Source: Pseudomonas abietaniphila
GTDB taxonomy: Bacteria > Pseudomonadota > Gammaproteobacteria > Pseudomonadales > Pseudomonadaceae
Reading direction: 5' to 3'
DNA: 64,000 bases
Assembly (NCBI RefSeq): GCF_900100795.1
Contig: NZ_FNCO01000017.1
Location: 62,001-126,000, forward strand
Positions 57,950 through 64,000 of the stretch are shown here, in pieces. The notes below the pieces were generated by a model. That model had not been told where the DNA came from and did no database searches. It worked only from the letters and a program-made list of their open reading frames with translations. Made by a program: the position numbers and the translations under genes. The number at the start of each line of letters is the position of its first letter. The first letter of the stretch is position 1.

Positions 57950-58981
57950 TCAAACCGCAACGATGCGCACACTCGCGCCTTCGCCGACGCCCAATGCCTC
58001 GGCGGCCGCCAGACTCAGGGTGACCGGCTTACCCGGCACCCAATCGAGCTCCAGCATGACCGCGCGGTAGTCCTGCAACTGGCTGTTGGCGACCAGATAA
58101 GGACGGCCGCCCTTGACCGCGTCGCCGCTGCTGACAGGGTCAACCTTGACCGGCACGACGCGGCTCTGGGCAATCGAACGAATGCCGGAAACACGGGCAT
58201 GCAGGGTCGGACCGCCGTCGAAGATGTCGATGTAATGGTCGGTCTCGAAGCCTTCACGCATCAGGATGTCGAAGGTGATCTGCGCACGCGGATGCACCTG
58301 ACCCATCGCTTCCTGAGCTTCGTCGGGCAGCAGGGGCACGTAGATCGGATAGTGCGGCATCAGTTCGGCGAGGAAGGTCCGGCTCTTCAAACCGCACAAA
58401 CGCTCGGCCTCGGCGTAATTGAGGTCGAAGAAGTTGCGACCGATGGCGTCCCAGAACGGTGAGTCGCCGTTCTCGTCGCTGTAACCGACGATCTCGGTCA
58501 CCACCGAATCGGCGAAGCGCTCGGGATGGGCCGCGACGAACAGCAGACGTGCACGGGAGTTGAGCTCCGACCACAGGGTCCCGACCAGCTCCGGCAAGAC
58601 GTAGAAGCTGGTGAGCAGGCTGTTGCCGGTCAGGTCGTGGCACTGCGAGAGCACGTGGATCTTGTTGTGGATCTTCAGCTCGCGAGAGGCGTGAACGAAG
58701 GTCTCGTTGCGGAAACTGTAGAACGGCTCGGAATAGCCCGCCGAGGCGACAATCCCGGAACAGCCCACCAGACGCCCGGTGTCGGTGTCTTCCAGCACAA
58801 AGAAATAGGTTTCCTCGCCGTTGAAGCTGACCTCGGCGGCGAACGACGCTTCGGAAGCGGCGATCTTGTCACTCAAACGTCCAGCGTCATCCGGAAGGGA
58901 TGTGACACCAATCGGGCTGTCCGCGGCGAGTCGTTGAACCTCGCTCAGATCAGCCATTTGCGCGGGGCGCATCACCAGCAT
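57950..58981 (-). CDS. aruF: Arginine N-succinyltransferase, alpha subunit
   Basis: A 343-residue paralogue of aruG with the same blocks: MLVMRPAQMADLSEVQRLAA, YFFVLEDTDTGRLVGCSGIV, LLTSFYVLPELVGTLWSELN, FWDAIGRNFFDLNYAEAERL and HYIDIFDGGPTLHARVSGIR. It pairs with AruG to form the active enzyme. AAGGAG seven bases before ATG 58981 sets the start; the frame is open 25 codons further up into an AT-rich gap that is not coding. It follows astC across a family D REP pair. Confidence 0.95.
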   Translation of the reverse strand: MLVMRPAQMADLSEVQRLAADSPIGVTSLPDDAGRLSDKIAASEASFAAEVSFNGEETYFFVLEDTDTGRLVGCSGIVASAGYSEPFYSFRNETFVHASRELKIHNKIHVLSQCHDLTGNSLLTSFYVLPELVGTLWSELNSRARLLFVAAHPERFADSVVTEIVGYSDENGDSPFWDAIGRNFFDLNYAEAERLCGLKSRTFLAELMPHYPIYVPLLPDEAQEAMGQVHPRAQITFDILMREGFETDHYIDIFDGGPTLHARVSGIRSIAQSRVVPVKVDPVSSGDAVKGGRPYLVANSQLQDYRAVMLELDWVPGKPVTLSLAAAEALGVGEGASVRIVAV

Positions 58982-59059
58982 GGTGTCACTCCTTGAGAAA
59001 AACAGGCCGGTTGTCCGGCATGTGAAAAAGAAAAAACAAATATGGAAATAGCGCAATTC

Positions 59060-59149
59060 GTAGGAGCCGGCTTGCTGGCGAACGCGGAGTGTCAGTCAAT
59101 GCACACGTTGCTGATAAACCGCATTCGCCAGCAAGCCGGCTCCTACAAG
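59060..59149. repeat. Paired REP, family D
   Basis: Inverted copies of CGTAGGAGCCGGCTTGCTGG about 45 bases apart, between astC and aruF inside the operon; nearly the same as the pair at 55239-55329. Confidence 0.88.
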
Positions 59150-59156
59150 GGATGCA

Positions 59157-60377
59157 TCAAGCCTTGGTCAACTTCGCCACGGCGCGCTCGAAGCGGTCCA
59201 GGCCTTCGGTAATGTCCGCATCGTCGATCACCAGACTTGGCGCAAAACGCACGACATCAGGGCCGGCCTGCAGAATCATCACGCCTTCGTGTTCGGCGGC
59301 GTTGAAGAACTCCTTGGCCTTGCCTTTCCAAGCGTCGGTCAGCACGCAGCCGATCAACAGGCCCAGGCCACGCACTTCGCTGAACACGCCGTATTGCTGG
59401 CCGATTTTCTCCAGGCGCGCCTTGAACAGGTCGTGCTTGGCGTTAACGCCCGCCAATACTTCTGGCGTGTTGACGACGTCGATCACCGCTTCGCCCACTG
59501 AGCACGCCAGCGGGTTGCCGCCGTACGTGGTGCCGTGAACGCCGACGGCCAGGTGCTTGGCGAGTTTTTCGGTGGTCAGCATGGCCGCCATCGGGAAACC
59601 ACCGCCAATGCTCTTGGCGCTGGAAAGGATGTCCGGAGTGACGCCGTAATGCATGTACGCAAACAGGTGGCCGCTGCGGCCCATGCCGCTCTGCACTTCG
59701 TCGAAGACCAGCAGCGCGTTGTGCTCGTCACACAGCGTGCGTGCGCCTTGCAGGTATTCAAGCTCGGCGGGCAGCACACCGCCTTCGCCCTGAATCGGCT
59801 CCAGCACGACGGCGCAGGTTTTGTCGCTGACAGCGGCTTTCAGCGCCGCGAGGTCGTTGTACGGCACGTGGGTGATGCCGGTGATCTTCGGGCCGAAACC
59901 GTCGGAGTACTTCGGCTGACCGCCCACGCTGACGGTAAACAGGGTGCGACCGTGGAAGCTGTTCAGCGCGGCAACGATTTCGTACTTCTCGGTGCCATAC
60001 AGGTCGTGAGCCACGCGACGGGCCAGCTTGAAGGCCGCTTCGTTGGCTTCGGCGCCGGAGTTACAGAAGAACACGCGCTCGGCGAACGTGGCGTCGACCA
60101 GCTTTTTGGCCAGGCGCAACGCAGGTTCGTTGGTGAATACGTTGGAGACGTGCCACAGCTTGTTGGCTTGCTCGGTCAGTGCGCCGACCAGCGCCGGATG
60201 GGCGTGGCCCAGCACGTTGACTGCGATGCCGCCGGAGAAATCAACCAGTTCACGACCCGATTGATCCCAGACGCGGGAACCCTGGCCGCGCACCGGAATG
60301 AACGCTGCGGGGGCGTAGTTGGGGACCATCACCTGGTCAAAATCGGCACGTTGCACCGGAACTTGCTCAACGGACAT
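59157..60377 (-). CDS. astC: Succinylornithine / acetylornithine aminotransferase
   Basis: A 406-residue PLP aminotransferase (AruC in P. aeruginosa), used for succinylornithine in arginine breakdown and also able to serve acetylornithine in synthesis. Blocks: PVRGQGSRVWDQSGRELVDF, FCNSGAEANEAAFKLAR, LNSFHGRTLFTVSVGGQ, LLVFDEVQSGMGRSG with D226, and K255 in SSAKSIGGGFPMAAM. CAGGAG before ATG 60377. It is the first gene of the succinyltransferase operon, and its upstream region has two ArgR half-sites. Confidence 0.97.
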   Translation of the reverse strand: MSVEQVPVQRADFDQVMVPNYAPAAFIPVRGQGSRVWDQSGRELVDFSGGIAVNVLGHAHPALVGALTEQANKLWHVSNVFTNEPALRLAKKLVDATFAERVFFCNSGAEANEAAFKLARRVAHDLYGTEKYEIVAALNSFHGRTLFTVSVGGQPKYSDGFGPKITGITHVPYNDLAALKAAVSDKTCAVVLEPIQGEGGVLPAELEYLQGARTLCDEHNALLVFDEVQSGMGRSGHLFAYMHYGVTPDILSSAKSIGGGFPMAAMLTTEKLAKHLAVGVHGTTYGGNPLACSVGEAVIDVVNTPEVLAGVNAKHDLFKARLEKIGQQYGVFSEVRGLGLLIGCVLTDAWKGKAKEFFNAAEHEGVMILQAGPDVVRFAPSLVIDDADITEGLDRFERAVAKLTKA

Positions 60378-60455
60378 CGGAGTCTCCTGAAGAGGAACGC
60401 CTGCCTGGGACTGGCGAGCGATGGGAGGATTGTAAGGACTGATTTCGGTCGGGCC

Positions 60456-60522
60456 TTGCCGCCAAGCGACAACTTCTTATAGCGCCAAACCGGCTTTTTC
60501 CGCGGCTTTCGGCAATGCGACA
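60456..60522 (-). promoter_or_regulatory. Two ArgR half-sites upstream of astC
   Basis: On the minus strand, TGTCGC-N8-AA occurs at 60507-60522 and again at 60456-60471, 51 bases apart. That is the half-site consensus known for P. aeruginosa ArgR (AraC type). They lie about 80 and 130 bases before the astC ATG, where arginine-dependent activation would act. Confidence 0.65.
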
Positions 60523-60684
60523 AATAGCGTCGGAAAGGCGCAGTTTAAACGTTGGGCGACGGTTGTAGCAGCGTCGTGTCGATTTGATTTACTGAAGCAC
60601 TAAAGCAGAAATAGTAGAGCTCGATTTGAAGCAGGGCCTGGATTGGGCGCACAGGAACAAGGATTTCAGCGGCGCCTTAGCATC

Positions 60685-60775
60685 CTGTGGGAGCGAATTC
60701 ATTCGCGAGACGGCCTTACATCCAGCCGACCTCTGTCGCCCGAAACATTTTTCGCGAATAAATTCGCTCCCACAG
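60685..60775. repeat. Paired REP, family C
   Basis: Inverted copies of CTGTGGGAGCGAATTCATTC about 45 bases apart, in the 424-base gap between argR and astC. The rest of that gap holds the ArgR sites and no gene. Confidence 0.85.
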
Positions 60776-60801
60776 GGATTCGAATCCGCTTGAAGACTTG
60801 C

Positions 60802-61791
60802 TTATCCGCGCTCGGCAGGCACCGAGGACAATTCGAACGGGCTGCTGCTGCGGCGCTGGTTGCGGTCTTCGCGAGGGGTGGCACCGAAGAAATTGCGGTA
60901 GGCGCTGGAGAAGTGGGGGCCTGAGGAGAAACCGCAGGAGAGGCCGATCTGGATGATCGATTTGCTGGTCTGCATCAGCATCTGCCGCGCCTTGTTCAGG
61001 CGCAACTCAAGGTAATACTGACTGGGCACGCGGTTGAGGTACTGCTTGAAAATCCGCTCCAGCTGTCGTCGCGACACGCAGACGTGCTGGGCGATTTCAT
61101 CGGTGGTCAACGGCTCTTCGATGTTGGCCTCCATCAACAGCACAGCCTGGGTCAGCTTCGGATGGCTGGAGCCCAAACGGTTCTGCAACGGAATGCGCTG
61201 ACGCTCGCCACCTTCACGAATGCGTTCGACCACCAGTTCCTCGGAAACCGCACCGGCCAGCTCTGCGCCATGATCTCGCGCCAGCACCGCCAGCAGCAGG
61301 TCCAGCACCGACATGCCGCCGCACGCGGTCAGGCGATCACGGTCCCAGTCGAACAGATGACTGGTGGCGATGACCTTGGGGAAACGCTCGGCGAAATCAT
61401 CCTGCCAGCGCCAGTGCACCGCCGCCCGGTAACCGTCCAGCAACCCCAACTGCGCCAGCGGATAAACCCCCGCCGACAGACCGCCAATCACACAGCCCGC
61501 ACGCACCAGTTGTTTGAGCGCACCGGCCAGTGCTGACGCCATGGGCGCTGGCGGCTCATCGGCGAGCAGGAACACTTTCTGACACCCTTCGAGACGACCG
61601 CCCCACGGCTCACCCGGCAATTGCCAGCTGGCACCGTCAACCGCCGTGGCGGGCTCTGCCTGCATGAACGTCAGTTCGTAAACCACGTCGGGATGAACGC
61701 GCTGAGCAACACGCAGGGCTTCCTCCGCCAGTGCCAGCGTCAGGGCTTTGGTACCGGGCCAGATAAGAAATCCAATTCGATGGGCAGTCAT
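60802..61791 (-). CDS. argR: ArgR, AraC-family arginine regulator
   Basis: A 329-residue regulator. The N-terminal half is a DJ-1/PfpI-like glutamine-amidotransferase fold (RIGFLIWPGTKALTLALAEE, RAGCVIGGLSAGVYPLAQL, LTACGGMSVLDLLLAVLARD) that senses arginine; the C-terminal AraC domain has both HTHs (TTDEIAQHVCVSRRQLERIF and SIIQIGLSCGFSSGPHFSSA). Length and start MTAHRIGFLIWPGTK match P. aeruginosa ArgR, which activates aru and aot genes and represses biosynthesis. ATG 61791 is preferred over a start 13 codons upstream. It lies between the aot transport operon and astC, all on one strand. It is not related to E. coli ArgR. Confidence 0.95.
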   Translation of the reverse strand: MTAHRIGFLIWPGTKALTLALAEEALRVAQRVHPDVVYELTFMQAEPATAVDGASWQLPGEPWGGRLEGCQKVFLLADEPPAPMASALAGALKQLVRAGCVIGGLSAGVYPLAQLGLLDGYRAAVHWRWQDDFAERFPKVIATSHLFDWDRDRLTACGGMSVLDLLLAVLARDHGAELAGAVSEELVVERIREGGERQRIPLQNRLGSSHPKLTQAVLLMEANIEEPLTTDEIAQHVCVSRRQLERIFKQYLNRVPSQYYLELRLNKARQMLMQTSKSIIQIGLSCGFSSGPHFSSAYRNFFGATPREDRNQRRSSSPFELSSVPAERG

Positions 61792-61938
61792 GGCGTGCAA
61801 TCCGAAACGTGTCGCTGTTATGGGCCGCACGGCAAGCGTGCGGTAAATCTCTTGCGCTCAGTTCATGGCAGCGGTTTGGGTGACGCGCAGCATGAACTGT
61901 TCTGACACAAAACGCACCGTTCGAGACGGTGCCGATCC

Positions 61939-62703
61939 CTACTTCAAACTGCCGGACAGGAACTGCTGCAGCCGCTCCGACTTCGGATTAACCAGCACTT
62001 CGCGCGGGTCTCCGCTCTCTTCGACCAGACCCTTGTGCAGGAAGATCAACTGGTTCGACACCTCGCGGGCAAAGCCCATTTCGTGGGTCACCACCACCAT
62101 GGTGCGGCCTTCCTGCGCCAGCGCCTGCATGACTTTCAGTACGTCACCCACCAACTCCGGGTCCAGCGCTGAGGTAGGCTCGTCGAACAGCATGACCTCA
62201 GGCTCCATGGCCAGCGCCCGGGCAATCGCAACCCGCTGCTGCTCGCCACCGGACATGTGCCCCGGGTAGGCATCCTTGCGATGGGCCACGCCCACTTTGT
62301 TCAAGTAATGCTCGGCCTTTTCCAGCGCTTCTTTCTTCGACACGCCGAGCACATGGATCGGGGCCTCGATGATGTTTTCCAGGGCCGTCATGTGCGACCA
62401 CAGGTTGAAGTGCTGGAACACCATCGACAGGCGCGACCGCATGCGCTGCAGCTGTTTGGGGTCGGCGGCCTTAAGCCCGCCGTCCTTGTTGTCGACCAGT
62501 TTCAGCTCTTCGTTGTTGAGCAGAATGCGGCCAGACTTAGGTTGTTCCAGCAAATTGATGCAGCGCAGAAACGTACTTTTGCCCGAGCCGCTGGAGCCGA
62601 TGATGCTGATCACATCGCCCGCCTTGGCGGTGAGCGAAACGCCTTTGAGCACTTCGTGACTGCCGTAGCACTTGTGCAGGTCCTGGACTTCCAGTTTGTT
62701 CAT
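61939..62703 (-). CDS. aotP: Arginine/ornithine ABC transporter ATP-binding protein
   Basis: A 254-residue ATPase of the HisP/GlnQ group. Walker A IIGSSGSGKST (34-44), signature MSGGEQQRVAIARAL, Walker B VMLFDEPTSALDPE, switch H in VVVTHEMGFAREV. It drives arginine/ornithine uptake with AotJ (binding protein) and AotQM (permeases). ATG 62703 (MNKLEVQDLHKCYG) is the family start; a GTG five codons upstream is less likely. It lies 21 bases after aotO and 150 before argR. Confidence 0.96.
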   Translation of the reverse strand: MNKLEVQDLHKCYGSHEVLKGVSLTAKAGDVISIIGSSGSGKSTFLRCINLLEQPKSGRILLNNEELKLVDNKDGGLKAADPKQLQRMRSRLSMVFQHFNLWSHMTALENIIEAPIHVLGVSKKEALEKAEHYLNKVGVAHRKDAYPGHMSGGEQQRVAIARALAMEPEVMLFDEPTSALDPELVGDVLKVMQALAQEGRTMVVVTHEMGFAREVSNQLIFLHKGLVEESGDPREVLVNPKSERLQQFLSGSLK

Positions 62704-62724
62704 GATGTCGGTTCTCACAAGTAA

Positions 62725-63837
62725 TCAGTCACTGAGCAAGCGGCCGGTGCGCAACGGGGTACGACCCGCCACTTTGGCCATCCAGTAGCCCGGCTGGGCA
62801 TAACGCAGTTTTTCGATGGCGAACAACACGCCTGCCGTCCCCGCGCACACGGTGGTCGCGCGATCGTTCAAGGGGTCGATGACTTCGAACAGCGGTTCGC
62901 CAGGCTCGACCCATGCTCCGGCCGGGCGCAGGAATGTCAGGACGCCCGCGTGCGGCGCGTAGATCATTTCGGTGCCTTCGAACGGCATGCCTTCGCAGGC
63001 TTCGAACGCCGGCTGCGGCCACTCACCGCTGATCAAACCGTGCTCGGCGAGGAACGCCAGGATGCCTTCGGCGTAAGCTTCGGCGTCGGCCTTGCCGGTG
63101 TTGGTCTGGCCGCCCAGTTCCAGGGTGGTGGACATGCACGCCAGCGGGATCTGTGCATCCGCAAACTGCTTGGCCAGCCTCAGCCATGGTAACGAGCAGG
63201 CTTCGTCGAACGAGCTGCCGCCGGAGTCTTCAGCCAGCAAACCGACACTCACGCCCAGGTGCGCCGACAATGAACGCCATTGCGGCCAGTGCTGCGGCAA
63301 GGCGTACATGTGCAGCGACGCGTCGGTGTCGCAGTGCAGATCCAGCACGATGTCTGCCGTGCAGGCATGGCTCAGCAACACGCGCTGCATGCCGGCGAGT
63401 TCGCTGCCCGCGGGCGGCAACTGGTCAAGCACATCGACCATGGCCTGACGAATCAGCTTCACGTTCGCGTGCGCATCGTCGCCCAGCTTGCCCGCCAGGC
63501 GCTCGGCGACCGGCTCACTCAGTTCAGTGAAGTCGCGGTTGAAATTCTTGCCGCTGCCGTATTCGAATCGGCCCTGATGATTGCCTTGCAGCAATTGACC
63601 CAGACCGATCGGGTTGGCGACCGGCACCAGCTCGATGACACCGTTGAGCAGGCCCTGCTCTTCCAGTTGAGTCAGGCGCTTTTTGAGCTCCCAGGCGGTG
63701 CGCATGCCGGGTAATTCGTCAGCGTGCAGGCTGGCCTGAATGTAGGCCTTGCGCCCGCCCTCGCCGAAGCGAAAGACGCTCAGGGTGCGTTCCGTGCCCA
63801 AGGTGCTCCAGGGCAGGCTGTGATCGATGCGTTGCAT
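62725..63837 (-). CDS. aotO: AotO, aspartoacylase-like protein of the arginine uptake operon
   Basis: A 370-residue zinc hydrolase-like protein of the succinylglutamate desuccinylase/aspartoacylase family, known from the P. aeruginosa aot operon. Zinc-site segments: YIQASLHADELPGM (H, E) and DIVLDLHCDTDASLHMYAL (H); catalytic Glu candidate in STTLELGGQTNTGKADAE. A C-terminal biotinyl-lipoyl-like part has APHAGVLTFLRPAGAWVEPG. Its reaction is not known; uptake itself does not need it in P. aeruginosa, as I recall. ATG 63837 is two bases before the aotM stop. Confidence 0.9.
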   Translation of the reverse strand: MQRIDHSLPWSTLGTERTLSVFRFGEGGRKAYIQASLHADELPGMRTAWELKKRLTQLEEQGLLNGVIELVPVANPIGLGQLLQGNHQGRFEYGSGKNFNRDFTELSEPVAERLAGKLGDDAHANVKLIRQAMVDVLDQLPPAGSELAGMQRVLLSHACTADIVLDLHCDTDASLHMYALPQHWPQWRSLSAHLGVSVGLLAEDSGGSSFDEACSLPWLRLAKQFADAQIPLACMSTTLELGGQTNTGKADAEAYAEGILAFLAEHGLISGEWPQPAFEACEGMPFEGTEMIYAPHAGVLTFLRPAGAWVEPGEPLFEVIDPLNDRATTVCAGTAGVLFAIEKLRYAQPGYWMAKVAGRTPLRTGRLLSD

Positions 63838-63838
63838 A

Positions 63839-64000
63839 TCAGTGCTTCCTCGGTGCGAGGTAACTGAGCCAGCGGCGCTCGGCCAGCTTGAACAGTTTCA
63901 CCAGAATGAAAGTCAGGCACAGGTAAAACACGCCGGCGGTGATGTAGGCCTCGAAGGGCAGATAGAACTGCGCATTGACGGTGCGCGCCGCGCCGGTGAT
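63839..64000 (-). CDS. aotM: Arginine/ornithine ABC permease AotM, 5' part outside window
   Basis: The last 53 codons of a permease: QFYLPFEAYITAGVFYLCLT, one membrane helix (FYLCLTFILVKLFKL), then the basic end AERRWLSYLAPRKH. This matches the C-terminus of HisM-type amino-acid permeases (AotM). The gene enters from the right edge; its stop at 63839-63841 is just before the aotO ATG. Confidence 0.9.
   Translation of the reverse strand: MTGAARTVNAQFYLPFEAYITAGVFYLCLTFILVKLFKLAERRWLSYLAPRKH

Overview
The window is chromosomal DNA of a Pseudomonas (sensu stricto, but not P. aeruginosa). The evidence is the aot-argR-aru arginine locus, the alaS-lysC-rsmA-tRNA-Ser-tRNA-Arg order, an AmrZ gene, a PA3371-type small membrane protein, and many paired REP repeats of the kind found in the P. 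fluorescens, P. putida and P. syringae lineages. Almost all of it is ordinary core or near-core genome, tightly packed and GC-rich.

Layout. 1-1153: start of an exported lactonase and a small DUF5629-type protein. 1393-10169: an oxidative pentose (Weimberg-type) locus with two MFS sugar-acid transporters, an IlvD/Edd pentonate dehydratase, an AraD1/GguC-type protein, alpha-ketoglutarate semialdehyde dehydrogenase and a FadR-type regulator. A perfect FadR-type operator lies in the divergent promoter. 10432-11658: membrane-anchored phosphodiesterase. 12140-18382: four-gene operon with an HlyD-like adaptor, an exported glycosidase-like protein, a BcsA-like GT2 synthase with a PilZ-like tail and an OprM-type outer-membrane lipoprotein; it looks like an exopolysaccharide synthase and exporter. 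18406-19035: large composite repeat block. 19049-23449: histidine kinase and TPR response regulator pair, then a chemoreceptor behind a FliA promoter. 23631-29052: malate:quinone oxidoreductase with a structured leader, then tautomerase, DsbA-like, SDR, Ohr and an exported crotonase.

29647-41276 is an 11.6-kb integrated element. It is bounded by a duplicated 3' half of tRNA-Arg(CCT). It carries an integrase, a divergent RHH-type regulator, an AlpA-like activator, coupled small genes, a small winged-helix replication-like protein with iterons, then a complete HK97-like head and packaging module: capsid, prohead protease, portal, HNH, TerS, TerL, connector and head closure. It has no tail or lysis genes except one lambda gpI-like tail assembly protein placed between capsid and protease. 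This is the architecture of a capsid-forming phage-inducible chromosomal island (cf-PICI), a satellite that makes its own heads and borrows tails. Between its replication and capsid modules lies about 0.95 kb without a gene, filled with a string of strong short-loop hairpins.

41547-52289: small membrane proteins (one behind a sigma54 promoter), amrZ with an AlgU promoter, mgtE, an exported DUF4124-like protein, three tRNAs, rsmA, lysC, alaS, threonine aldolase, and an FMN riboswitch controlling a type II lumazine synthase. 52442-64000: arginine succinyltransferase pathway (astE, small protein, astB, astD, aruG, aruF, astC), its AraC-type regulator argR with ArgR half-sites upstream of astC, and the end of the arginine uptake operon (aotP, aotO, start-truncated aotM).
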